The position numbers and the translations under genes are program-made. DNA of 64,000 nucleotides from GCA-2748575 sp965222725 (GTDB lineage Bacteria; Pseudomonadota; Gammaproteobacteria; Pseudomonadales; Ketobacteraceae), in the NCBI GenBank assembly GCA_965222725.1, contig OZ244969.1, positions 3,968,001-4,032,000 on the forward strand, in the 5' to 3' direction. Below, piece by piece: positions 34,468 through 42,513 of the stretch (position 1 is the first letter of the stretch; every line of letters begins with the position of its first letter). Below the pieces are notes generated by a model. It did no database searches and was not told the DNA's origin. It saw only the letters and a program-made list of their open reading frames with translations.

Positions 34468-34809
34468 TTACTGGCCCCAGTAGGCCTTCATGGAAACCAC
34501 TTTACCGTCATCGTTAAATTCAAACACGTCAATAATATCCAGTGCGTGCCCCTGAGTATTCGCCTTGAATGGGAAGGCTGCGGCATTGCCTGCACAGCGC
34601 ACCGGGCCGGTCAGTTCAAGCTTAACGCCCAGGCCGTGCACCTTGCTGTAAAAGGATTCGATGGCGGCAATGCCTTCGTGGGGTTCTGAGCCCACAGGAT
34701 CCTCAACAGTGGCGTTTTCAGCGTAAATTTCACGAATCAAGTCCAGGTTGTCGGTGCTGACGGCTTCAATATATTTCTCTACTGTAGCGCGTTTCTGAGC
34801 TGCGTCCAT
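34468..34809 (-). CDS. ksi: Steroid delta5-3-ketosteroid isomerase (KSI)
   Basis: 113 residues, short as expected for bacterial KSI (about 125-131). Tyr13 (VEKYIEAV), Asp37 in NATVEDPVGSEP and Asp94 in LDIIDVFEF correspond to Tyr14/Asp38/Asp99 of Comamonas testosteroni KSI, the oxyanion-hole tyrosine, the proton-shuttling aspartate and the second oxyanion-hole aspartate; the end KVVSMKAYWGQ matches the Pseudomonas putida enzyme. KSI moves the delta5 bond of 3-keto-delta5 steroids to delta4. It is divergent from kshA with both box A and box B between them, so the promoter serves two dedicated steroid enzymes. A rather weak GGAGG-type site precedes the ATG. Confidence 0.95.
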   Translation of the reverse strand: MDAAQKRATVEKYIEAVSTDNLDLIREIYAENATVEDPVGSEPHEGIAAIESFYSKVHGLGVKLELTGPVRCAGNAAAFPFKANTQGHALDIIDVFEFNDDGKVVSMKAYWGQ

Positions 34810-34900
34810 GGTGCCTCCGGGTTCTCTATTGTATTGATTTTTATGGTAAATCAGCAGGTATGTTTAACCTGTTGAACAGCGGGTGTGCTAATTATGAGAT

Positions 34901-34924
34901 ATATTTGCATTAATATTGCAAAAT
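34901..34924. promoter_or_regulatory. Box A palindrome between KSI and kshA
   Basis: ATATTTGCATTAATATTGCA followed by AAAT: TGCA at 34906 and 34917, 11 bp apart, in a nearly perfect inverted repeat. It lies 20 bp from a box B site. Confidence 0.65.
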
Positions 34925-34940
34925 AACAAGGGACTTGTTA

Positions 34941-34955
34941 GTTTATACCGTATAC
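34941..34955. promoter_or_regulatory. Box B site between KSI and kshA
   Basis: GTTTATACCGTATAC: one perfect GTATAC half and one half with two changes, differing by a single base from the site at 11408-11422. Confidence 0.55.
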
Positions 34956-35055
34956 CGGAAGATGGCCGTAGAACAATAACGTTGATACATTCAATGGCTG
35001 GCACCTGCGTCTTTGCGTAGCTGAGTAATCGCGTAAGGTTTAGTAAATCAAGGCA

Positions 35056-35083
35056 GTGTACAGCAACAAGTGTACAGCAACAG
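35056..35083. repeat. 14-bp tandem duplication in the kshA leader
   Basis: GTGTACAGCAACAA at 35056-35069 is followed by GTGTACAGCAACAG at 35070-35083, ending 21 bp before the kshA start codon. Confidence 0.85.
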
Positions 35084-35104
35084 AAGACAGGAGAGGGTAG
35101 CACC

Positions 35105-36211
35105 ATGAGCAAGTACGCCAGAATAGAAGCCGCTCAGATCGAAGAGCGTTATGCCCGCGGTTGGCATTGTCTGGGTAAAGAAAGTGATTTTACCGGCGAG
35201 CCCCGCAAGTTACCGTACTTTGGCACCAGTCTGGTGGCGTTTCGCGGCGAGGAAAACCAGCTGATTATTCTGGATGGCTACTGCCCCCATATGGGTGCTG
35301 ATCTGTCTGAAGGCTATGTGGAAGGGAATTCCCTGCGTTGTTCCATGCATGCCTGGCGCTGGGGTCAGGATGGCGTATGTGATGACATTCCCTACGCGAA
35401 AAAAATTCCACCCCGGGCCTGCATTAAATCCTGGCCGGTGCTGGAAAGAAACGGCCTGGTGTATGTGTATCACGACCCGGAAGACAACCCGCCGCTGGAA
35501 GATCAGTTGCCACCGGTGATCGAAGAATATGGCACCGACGAATGGTCCGACTGGGAAGTAGCTTTGATCCCCATTGAAACCAATTGTCGCGAGCTGGTGG
35601 ACAACATGGCGGACAAGGCACACTTTGGACCGGTTCATTCATCAGAAGCCCTGTTTTTCGAGAATACGTTCCACAAGCATGTTTGCGTTCAGAAAATGGA
35701 AGGTAAAAGTCCCCGGCTGGCTGGTGATTCCATTCTTAAAACCACCGCCACCTATTATGGCCCGGCCTACATGATTACCGAAATGACAGGTGAGATGAAC
35801 GGCGTTCCCGTGGAATCCAAGTTGCTGGTAAGCCACGTACCCACATCAACAGAAAGTTTTGATCTGCGCTTTGGTGTGATGGTGAAAAAATTCCCGGGCA
35901 TGTCCCAGGCGGATTGCGATGCCATGGTTCAGGGTTATGTGCAGCTAAGCCAGCAAGCGTTTTTTGAAGACGTGCATTTCTGGCACACCAAAGCACGGGT
36001 AGACAACCCGGTATTGTGTGATGGTGACGGCCCCATCCACAAATTGCGCCAGTGGTATAACCAGTTCTATGTGGATATGGCCGATGTGCCCGCCACCTGG
36101 AATGAACCCAAGGTTTATACCGTGGATTCCATCAACCCGATTCCACAACAAAAACACGAACTGGACGAGCAACGCGCCAGAGAGGCCCAGGCGGAAGCAG
36201 CCGAAGCCTGA
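35105..36211 (+). CDS. kshA: 3-ketosteroid 9-alpha-hydroxylase oxygenase component (KshA-like Rieske oxygenase)
   Basis: 368 residues. Rieske cluster ligands Cys60, His62, Cys79, His82 (YCPHMGADLSEG ... LRCSMHAWRWG) and mononuclear iron motif NMADKAHFGPVH with His173 and His178. The N-terminus RYARGWHCLGKESDF and the IPYAKKIPPRA stretch are typical of KshA. KshA hydroxylates C9 of 3-ketosteroids; with the delta1 introduced by KstD the 9-hydroxyl product collapses to the 9,10-seco compound. The reductase KshB is not in the window and must be elsewhere. AGGAGAGGG precedes the ATG; divergent from KSI. Confidence 0.93.
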   Translation: MSKYARIEAAQIEERYARGWHCLGKESDFTGEPRKLPYFGTSLVAFRGEENQLIILDGYCPHMGADLSEGYVEGNSLRCSMHAWRWGQDGVCDDIPYAKKIPPRACIKSWPVLERNGLVYVYHDPEDNPPLEDQLPPVIEEYGTDEWSDWEVALIPIETNCRELVDNMADKAHFGPVHSSEALFFENTFHKHVCVQKMEGKSPRLAGDSILKTTATYYGPAYMITEMTGEMNGVPVESKLLVSHVPTSTESFDLRFGVMVKKFPGMSQADCDAMVQGYVQLSQQAFFEDVHFWHTKARVDNPVLCDGDGPIHKLRQWYNQFYVDMADVPATWNEPKVYTVDSINPIPQQKHELDEQRAREAQAEAAEA

Positions 36212-36227
36212 TTGTTTGTTCAAACAG

Positions 36228-36252
36228 AAAGGTGTCGTAAGACACCTTTTTT
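36228..36252 (+). terminator. Terminator after kshA
   Basis: AAAGGTGTC (36228-36236) pairs with GACACCTTT (36241-36249) over a GTAA loop, then T run. Confidence 0.9.
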
Positions 36253-36316
36253 GTGTCTGTTATTTGTGAACCCTGTTTCTTTCGGGATAGTCACGGTTTC
36301 TGAAGAAGGTCTTGTT

Positions 36317-36706
36317 ATGGATCAATCGCACGCCAAACTCAGCAAAATTACCGCAGCGGCAATCGCAGCGCTGGGGGTATCCATGTTTCTCAGCTACATG
36401 GTGTACCTCCCTGCGCCGGGCCTGTTTTCCGGGGCCAATGCCGAAAACCTCGGATTGATTCTGTATGGCCTGGCAACAGCCGGGGCGGCCTTTGTGTGCT
36501 GGGGCATCATGTTGGGCCAACTCTCGGATCAGGGATTAAGCCGGCAAAATGTGTTAAAGGCAACGGGTATCGGTATCGGCATGCTGGCCTTGATGCGATT
36601 GGGTGTTGCCGTTTTTCCCCATGCGCCTTTTGATCAGATTCGTTATGTACCCATTGGTGAGGCGGTGGTGTTCACACTCATTGCCGTTAAATTTCTGAAA
36701 GCCTGA
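36317..36706 (+). CDS. Hypothetical integral membrane protein
   Basis: 129 residues from ATG 36317 (GAAGAAGG upstream; the frame extends to 36212 but across the kshA terminator). About four hydrophobic helices: ITAAAIAALGVSMFLSYMVYL, LGLILYGLATAGAAFVCWGIM, ATGIGIGMLALMRLGVAVF and YVPIGEAVVFTLIAVKFL. No recognised domain. It is 15 bp upstream of an SDR gene and probably in the same operon; function unknown. Confidence 0.72.
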   Translation: MDQSHAKLSKITAAAIAALGVSMFLSYMVYLPAPGLFSGANAENLGLILYGLATAGAAFVCWGIMLGQLSDQGLSRQNVLKATGIGIGMLALMRLGVAVFPHAPFDQIRYVPIGEAVVFTLIAVKFLKA

Positions 36707-36721
36707 TAGGGCGATATTGCC

Positions 36722-37603
36722 ATGACACAATCATTAAAAGATAAAACAGTGTTTATTACCGGCGCTTCCCGGGGAATAGGCGCTGCCATTGCCTGCCGCC
36801 TGGCTCAGGAAGGCGCCAATATCGCGATCTGCGCCAAAAGCGCTGAGCCACATCCCAAGTTGCCTGGTACCATCCATGAAACCGCGCAGCAAGTAGAAGC
36901 GCTGGGTGCCAGGGCATTACCAGTGATGATGGATGTGCGGCACGAAGAAAGTGTTCAGGATGCGGTGCAGCAAACCGTTGATACGTTTGGCGGCATCGAT
37001 ATCTGCATTAACAATGCGGGAGCCTTCTGGATTCAGCCTTCCATGGAGACTGAAACCAAGCGACACGATCTGCTCTTTGATATCAACGAACGCGGCACCT
37101 TTCTGGTAACCAGGGCGTGCTTCCCTTATCTCAAGAAAGCGGAAAACCCCCATATTCTGAATCTTTCACCGCCTCTGGATTTGCAACCCGTGTGGTTTGA
37201 GCATACCTCGCCTTACACGGTTTCAAAATACGCCATGTCGCTTTATGCGCTGGGCTGGTCTAAAGAGTTCGCCGGTCTGGGCATTGGTGTGAACACACTC
37301 TGGCCCAGAGTGGGTGTGGATACGCCTGCCGCCACCGTACACGGCGGTGATGAGCTGAGATCTGAATTTCGCAAGCCGGATATAATGGCTGAAGCAGCTT
37401 TCAGGATCGTCAGCAAACCTGCCCGCTCCTTTACCGGAAACTTCTGTATTGACGACAGTTTTCTTTACGAGGAAGGAGAGCGGGACCTGGACAAGTACAG
37501 TGTTGAGCCGGGCGCTGCACTGGTGCCGGATTACTTTATTCCCGATGAGCCACCGCCGCCACCAGGTGTTAAGCTGAGCAAATTCCGGCTTTATGAAACC
37601 TGA
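36722..37603 (+). CDS. HSDL2-like short-chain dehydrogenase
   Basis: 293 residues. TGASRGIGAAIACRLAQEGANI, CAKSAEPHPKLPGTIHETAQQVEALG (an insertion typical of HSDL2-type SDRs), NNAGAFW, NLSPPLDLQP and YTVSKYAMSLYALGWSKE. The C-terminal TGNFCIDDSFLYEEGERDLDKYSV block also matches the HSDL2 group. HSDL2 is a hydroxysteroid dehydrogenase-like peroxisomal protein in animals with a poorly known substrate; here the sterol context suggests a hydroxysteroid or hydroxyacyl-CoA. Proline-rich segment PDEPPPPPG near the C-terminus. It is followed 20 bp later by the interrupted ligase gene. Confidence 0.88.
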   Translation: MTQSLKDKTVFITGASRGIGAAIACRLAQEGANIAICAKSAEPHPKLPGTIHETAQQVEALGARALPVMMDVRHEESVQDAVQQTVDTFGGIDICINNAGAFWIQPSMETETKRHDLLFDINERGTFLVTRACFPYLKKAENPHILNLSPPLDLQPVWFEHTSPYTVSKYAMSLYALGWSKEFAGLGIGVNTLWPRVGVDTPAATVHGGDELRSEFRKPDIMAEAAFRIVSKPARSFTGNFCIDDSFLYEEGERDLDKYSVEPGAALVPDYFIPDEPPPPPGVKLSKFRLYET

Positions 37604-37623
37604 TCAATCCTGATGCTATTGCC

Positions 37624-39207
37624 ATGAAGCTTTTTGAAAAAGCCGAGAAGAACAAAAACAGCCTGGCACTGACAGATTTAACCCATCGCCGAACCTGGAA
37701 TGAGCTGGAGCGCAGGGTGTGTCTCTGGTCGTTGTTTTTGCAAAGAAAGGCCAAACTTGTTCCCGGTGATCATATTGCCTTGCATATCGGCAACCGGGTG
37801 GAGTTTATCGAGGTGTTACTGGCGGGTATTGTTTCCGGTTTATGGGTTACCCCGGTTAACACTCACCTGGCTAAAGGCGAGGCCGCCTATATTCTTGAAA
37901 ATTGCGATGCCCGACTGTTGCTTCATGATTCGGACAACCGCCTGCTCGTCAATTCGGATCTGGCTGTTCCGTCAGTCTGTGTTAATGAGCCGCCTTTTGC
38001 GGTAACTGAAACCGATGTGGCTGAAACCGATGTGGCTGAAACCCTGCAGGCATCAGAGTTTATCACAGAGGATGCACCTGCCGGCGGCACCATGCTGTAT
38101 ACCAGTGGTACCACCGGTAAGCCCAAAGGCGTAATGAGAGCCAAGCCTGCAAAACTGGGGGATGCGCTTGCCAGAATGAAAAAAGGCGCGCTTGCATTTG
38201 GTCTGAAAGGAGAGGGTGCCCATCTGGTAACCGGGCCCTTGTATCACGCCGCTCCCATGCTGTTTGCGCTCTATGATCTTTTGAACGGTGCGCCCGTTGT
38301 CATAATGCCCAAATGGGATGAGGCGTTGTTCTGGCACTGTCTGAACAAGTACAAAATCACCACGACCCACCTGGTGCCCACCATGATGGTTCGCCTGTTA
38401 AAACAGCGCAATCAGGCACCGCGCCCTGTGAAAGAGTCTGCTCAGGAAAAGCCTCATCATTTGTCGCTGGTTCTGCATGGGGCTGCGCCGGTGGCGCGGC
38501 ATACCAAAGAGGCCATGCTCGATTGGTGGGGCGATATATTGGTGGAATACTGGGGTGGTTCCGAAGCCGGAGTCACCACTCTGGTTAACAGCGCCGAATG
38601 GCGAGAGAAGCCTGGTACGGTAGGCAAACCCTTGCCTCATTTCAGCGTGTTTGTGGGGGATGCCAAAGGTAACCCTGTGGACATGAGTATTGCGGGTTCA
38701 GTCACTGAGGGCGAACTTTATTGCCGCCACAGGGATCTGTCTCAGGTATTCAGTTACCATAAGGACCCGGAAAAAACTGCCAGAGCTCATCCGCAACCCC
38801 ACGTGTTTTCTATCGGTGATAACGGTTATCTGGATGAAGACGGCTTCGTGTATCTTTCCGGGCGTCGTTCGGATCTGATTCTTTCCGGTGGTGTTAACAT
38901 TTACCCGGCAGAAATTGAGTAGGCGCTGATTGCCCATGAGGCCATTGCAGACTGTGCTGTTACCGGAGTTCCTGATGATGAATGGGGGGAACAGGTTGTT
39001 GCAGTGCTGCAGCTGACATCTGTTCCTGCTTGTGATTCCGGACAACAGGAAATGGCAAGCCATCAACTGGAGGCCAGACTGAAGCAATTTTTGGGTGAGC
39101 GCCTTGCCCGCTTTAAAATCCCCCGGCGTTTTGTGGTGGTGGATACCATTCCCAGAATGCCCACAGGCAAAGTCAAGCAGTCTGCGCTAAAGCAGTTGCT
39201 GGTCTAA
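37624..39207 (+). pseudogene. Acyl-CoA ligase gene with an in-frame TAG stop
   Basis: The frame encodes 432 residues, stops at TAG 38920-38922, and continues in the same frame for 95 codons to TAA 39205-39207, giving a 527-residue ANL ligase in total. Upstream: MLYTSGTTGKPKGVMRAK, YWGGSEAGVTT, SIGDNGYLDEDGF and LSGRRSDLILSGGVNIYPAE. Downstream: ALIAHEAIADCAVTGVP, DEWGEQ and the catalytic-lysine motif MPTGKVKQSALK. The stop falls right after PAEIE, where a Gln, Glu or Lys codon (one base away) is usual. A 15-bp tandem repeat at 38008-38037 adds a DVAET duplication. A truncated protein would lack the catalytic lysine; nonsense mutation, suppression or sequencing error are all possible. Confidence 0.85.
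38008..38043 (+). repeat. 15-bp tandem repeat within the acyl-CoA ligase gene
   Basis: GAAACCGATGTGGCT is present twice (38008-38022 and 38023-38037) and begins a third time, encoding the repeated ETDVA. It lies in a poorly conserved loop of the ligase and is a plausible slipped-strand duplication. Confidence 0.9.
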
Positions 39208-40043
39208 AGCCGTCCAATCAACATCATGGAAAAATCCAGCAGGTAAAAAGTCAGCATGCTGGCGCTAAGGGCGCCGGCAGCAACGACCGGAACAGTCCAT
39301 TGACGGTCAGTTTTTTCATCAATGCCAAAAAAAATCGGGAAGCTGGCAATAAAGTAGGTGGCATAAATCGCGGAACCGTACGCCAGCATGGCCGCCATGT
39401 TCTCATAGTAAAAGCTGGTGGCCATCAGTGGATTGGCCATGGCTTTGGTTTCCATCCAGGCCCAGAAATAGCCGATAATAAAGGTCGCGGGCAGAAAGAT
39501 CCAAAACTTGCGGTTAGCCCCAAGACGCCTCAGTACCAGAGTGGCTGTGACGTGATACGTCATAAAATAGGCATGGGTATAGAAATACATGATCAGTGGA
39601 ACCGGATTATCTCCCCGAAAGAGCAGTGCAGATTCCAGACTGGTTTCTGCATTGGGGTAGTTATACACCATGCCCAGCATGTCAAAAAAATAGAAAGTGC
39701 CAAAGTAATTTCCAAAGAAACTGAACAGCCCAATATAGAGGTTGGCTTTAAACCAGTAACTGCTACTGACCGAAGACCAGCTCAGCGTACGCAGTTTCCG
39801 GTAGTGGCTAAAGGCGGGAATAACAAGAATCGGAACAGCCACCAACAGCGAATGTAATAACAGAATGCTGTCGGAACCGGTTTTGTCCCAGCCGGTGAGC
39901 ATCATCAGGCCCATCAGTGCCATCCAGACCGGTGAATACCACAGAAACAAACGCTCCGCTGCGGCTTTGTCCGGATTGGGTGAAAACCATTGATGTCCCT
40001 GCTGGGGTTCAGCTGAATTCAAGGTGGCTGTTCGTGTATTCAT
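39204..40043 (-). CDS. Cycloeucalenol cycloisomerase-like membrane protein (9,19-cyclopropane ring opening)
   Basis: 279 residues with about seven hydrophobic segments, the length of plant CPI1 (about 280). The block SYWFKANLYIGLFSFFGNYF, then FYFFDMLGMVYNYP, THAYFMTYHVTATLVLRRLG, WMETKAMANP and YFIASFPIFFGIDE parallels the plant protein's YWVKANLWI, FGNYFWTHYFFTVLG, HVCFLFYHVASNITLRRLR, LETIAIAN and YFIVSFPMFFRMDE (recalled, not searched). Plant CPI opens the cyclopropane ring of cycloeucalenol to obtusifoliol. It is the last gene of the minus-strand CYP51-NTF2-CPI operon, 14 bp after the NTF2-like gene. Its stop overlaps the convergent ligase stop. Confidence 0.85.
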   Translation of the reverse strand: MNTRTATLNSAEPQQGHQWFSPNPDKAAAERLFLWYSPVWMALMGLMMLTGWDKTGSDSILLLHSLLVAVPILVIPAFSHYRKLRTLSWSSVSSSYWFKANLYIGLFSFFGNYFGTFYFFDMLGMVYNYPNAETSLESALLFRGDNPVPLIMYFYTHAYFMTYHVTATLVLRRLGANRKFWIFLPATFIIGYFWAWMETKAMANPLMATSFYYENMAAMLAYGSAIYATYFIASFPIFFGIDEKTDRQWTVPVVAAGALSASMLTFYLLDFSMMLIGRL

Positions 40044-40057
40044 GGTCGCGCCCTGTA

Positions 40058-40657
40058 TCAGTTACCCGTTACGGCGATCTTTATCATGGCGATAGTGTTT
40101 TTCGCCTTTTCCCAATTCGAAGGCTCCGGGCGTAATTTACGGTGCCCTGGTAACAACACACCTTTGGCTTGCCGATGGATTTTCTGTTTTACTACCGGTT
40201 CAAGCAACCCGGCACCTGCCAGCTCAAAGAACAGGGCCTTGGCGTTGCCAAGATCAAAAAAGTCTTTCTGCCAGCGCCATCTGAAATCACCGGCATACTC
40301 AAACCATGAGCCACCAACCCCTGCGATCTGGTAAGGTGTGCCATCTTCCCGTTGATAGGGGGCGATCTGCTTCCAGAATCCGATAACGGTTCCCCGTTTA
40401 TCGTCGATAATGATGTCGTGATACGGGTATTGCCATTCCTCAAATCCTTTCATCTGATAGCCCAGGGCAATGTCGCAGATTTCGTTACGGCCATTGGCCA
40501 CAAACTCTTCATTGGGGCCGATGTTCCAGGAATAAACTGCGTCCTCGGTGTACATTTTTCCCAGGTGAGTGGTCCAGTCACCGGTTTTTTCCGCGTCTCT
40601 GTTGGCCTGTAGCCAGCGTTCCATCATTTCTTCCAGCTCTTCTCTTGGATATGGCAT
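40058..40657 (-). CDS. NTF2/SnoaL-like protein in the CYP51 operon
   Basis: 199 residues. The start helix EELEEMMERWLQANRDAEKTGDWT and YTEDAVYSWNIGPNEEFVANGR match the NTF2-like family, followed by DIIIDDKRGTVIGFWKQIAP and GGSWFEYAGDFRWRWQKDFFD for the sheet. A C-terminal helical extension (from about 150) is basic. No catalytic residues assigned. Position between cyp51 and the cycloisomerase gene suggests a role in the same conversion, such as substrate delivery or isomerisation of a product double bond (inference). GGGAG precedes the ATG. Confidence 0.8.
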   Translation of the reverse strand: MPYPREELEEMMERWLQANRDAEKTGDWTTHLGKMYTEDAVYSWNIGPNEEFVANGRNEICDIALGYQMKGFEEWQYPYHDIIIDDKRGTVIGFWKQIAPYQREDGTPYQIAGVGGSWFEYAGDFRWRWQKDFFDLGNAKALFFELAGAGLLEPVVKQKIHRQAKGVLLPGHRKLRPEPSNWEKAKNTIAMIKIAVTGN

Positions 40658-40705
40658 TTTTATTTTCTCCCTGATAATGGTTGTTGTTTCTGTAAGCCCG
40701 TGGTT

Positions 40706-42397
40706 TCAATTTTCCTTGATGGAAAGCGCCTGATTCGGGCAGTGCTTTACGGCATTTCTTACCTTGTCCATCAGTTCTGGTGGCGGGTTTTCCTGCAGCA
40801 GCTGTAATTTACCGTTGTCGTCCACATGAAAAACGTCACTGGCTTCCCCCATGCACATGGCGTGACCCTGGCATAGCTGTCGGTCGACCATTACGGTAAA
40901 GGCTCTGGTCTGGGCGCTGGTTTCTATGTCGGTATCGCTATGTACAGGGCATTGGCTATCTTTGTACGCAGTCGTATCTTCGGCGCTTTGTGGCATGGCC
41001 GGTTTGCCGGCTTTTGATGCCGCGTTCGACAAACGTTGATAGCGAATCCGACAGGGTGATTTGGGTTGCACAATCATTTCGCCATAGTCATCCACATAGG
41101 TTTCCGGCGCATCCACCAGTTCGAATTCGTATTCCCGCAACAGCAAGGCAAAAATGGCTTTAATCTGGAACATGGCAAAGGCGTTACCTGAGCACTTGTG
41201 CTTGCCGCCGCCGAATGGCTGGTAAGCCATCAGGTTACGGTCTTCACCACGGTCGTCGCTGTAGCGCGTTGGGTCAAACTGGTGTGGTTGACGGAACAGG
41301 TTACTCATGCGGTGTGTTACCGGCGGGCTGGCCCACACCATATCACCCTTGTTGATTCGGTAATGCTTGAAACGCAGATCCTCGTTAACCTGACGCATCA
41401 ATACAATCAGTGGGGGATGCAGGCGCAGCACTTCTTTCAGAACCGCTTCCAGCCTGGGTATTTCCCGCAGGCTCTGAAAGGTAACGGGTGCATTGTCGCT
41501 GTAACAGGTATCCAGTTCGTTTTTTACATCCCGATAGGTGTCGGGGTGTTTCAGCAATTCCAGTAATACCCACGCGGCGGTGCCCGAGCTTGTGTGGTGC
41601 CCGGCAAAAATAGCTCCGATCAGCATGCCGGTGATTTCGTTTTCCGACAGTCTGCTGCCATCGTCGTAACGTGTGTCAATCAGCAGCTGGAACATGTCGG
41701 TAGGTTTGTCAGATTGTGACTGGCGTTTTTTAACGATTTGCGACACCAGTTCCTGCAATCGTCTGCGTGCCTTGTCCCGTTTGCGAAAAGCAGGAATGGG
41801 CAGATTGGGAAAATGATACGCCAGCGGATTAACACCTTTCTCCAGATCGTGATAAATGCTGGCAAATTCGCCCGTTAATTCGTATCGGAATTCTTTACCC
41901 AGCAGGCAATGGCTGGCGGTGTTGATAGTGAGCTGTTTCATTTCCTCGACAATATCAATCTCACCGGCGTCGCCCCAACGGGTGATCATGTCTTCCACTT
42001 CCTGAACGATCTTATCGGCGTGGTTACGCATGGCATCCATGCGCAGTGCGGGCATCAGCATCTTGAGTTGCTGGTTTTTGCGCTCGTTCGGTGCATCGAA
42101 AATAATGCCTTCGCCAAATATCGGAGTCATCAGCTTGTAGGCAGCAGACTGATCCAGCTGTTCATCGGTACCCCGGTAAAAAACGGTGCTGGCTTCGTCT
42201 CCGGTAAGCAGAATAATCCTTTGCCCGAACAATCTGAACTGGGCGATTTCCCCCAGTTCGTCCGACACGCGTTTCATAAAGTGGTAGGGGTTGCGGGCGA
42301 ACTCCACGATATGCCCGATCAGTGGCAGCCCGCCCTTGAGCTTGGGTGGTTCCTGCAGGCTGTGTGGCAATGAGGAAACCGATTGTGCCGAACTCAT
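40706..42397 (-). CDS. cyp51: CYP51-type sterol 14-demethylase fused to a ferredoxin
   Basis: 563 residues. CYP51 hallmarks: AYKLMTPIFGEGIIFDAP at 86-103, AGHHTSSGTAAW at 265-276, Glu322-x-x-Arg325 (KEVLRLHPPLI), FDPTRY and haem motif FGGGKHKCSG with Cys402. After a linker (about 456-498) lies a ferredoxin domain with Cys509-x2-His-x2-Cys515 and Cys553-Pro, the C-x2-H-x2-C...CP pattern of single-cluster P450-associated ferredoxins. Methylococcus capsulatus has a known CYP51-ferredoxin fusion. The reaction is oxidative removal of the 14-alpha-methyl of lanosterol/obtusifoliol-type sterols. First gene of the operon with NTF2-like and cycloisomerase genes; GGAGG precedes the ATG. Promoter overlaps the TetR palindrome. 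Confidence 0.93.
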   Translation of the reverse strand: MSSAQSVSSLPHSLQEPPKLKGGLPLIGHIVEFARNPYHFMKRVSDELGEIAQFRLFGQRIILLTGDEASTVFYRGTDEQLDQSAAYKLMTPIFGEGIIFDAPNERKNQQLKMLMPALRMDAMRNHADKIVQEVEDMITRWGDAGEIDIVEEMKQLTINTASHCLLGKEFRYELTGEFASIYHDLEKGVNPLAYHFPNLPIPAFRKRDKARRRLQELVSQIVKKRQSQSDKPTDMFQLLIDTRYDDGSRLSENEITGMLIGAIFAGHHTSSGTAAWVLLELLKHPDTYRDVKNELDTCYSDNAPVTFQSLREIPRLEAVLKEVLRLHPPLIVLMRQVNEDLRFKHYRINKGDMVWASPPVTHRMSNLFRQPHQFDPTRYSDDRGEDRNLMAYQPFGGGKHKCSGNAFAMFQIKAIFALLLREYEFELVDAPETYVDDYGEMIVQPKSPCRIRYQRLSNAASKAGKPAMPQSAEDTTAYKDSQCPVHSDTDIETSAQTRAFTVMVDRQLCQGHAMCMGEASDVFHVDDNGKLQLLQENPPPELMDKVRNAVKHCPNQALSIKEN

Positions 42398-42486
42398 TGA
42401 AATCCTCCGGTTGGGTGGCGATGCGGAGACGTGAAGAGCTTCCCTGAATATGACTCTCCCGTCATTGCGGTATTTAATATTTACTA

Positions 42487-42513
42487 CTTTACACTTTACG
42501 TCAAGGTGTAAAG
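42487..42513. promoter_or_regulatory. TetR-type palindrome between cyp51 and the TetR gene
   Basis: CTTTACAC (42487-42494) and GTGTAAAG (42506-42513) are perfect inverted halves with an 11-bp spacer. They overlap candidate promoters for both directions: plus-strand TTTACG (42495) with TATATT (42518-42523), and minus-strand TTGACG (42502-42497) toward cyp51. Confidence 0.7.

Noticed and set aside
37624..39207. TAG at 38920 read as pyrrolysine or programmed recoding
   Set aside because: No recoding element or Pyl genes are visible, other genes show no sign of TAG recoding, and the position is usually Gln/Glu/Lys, so a simple nonsense change or sequence error is more likely.
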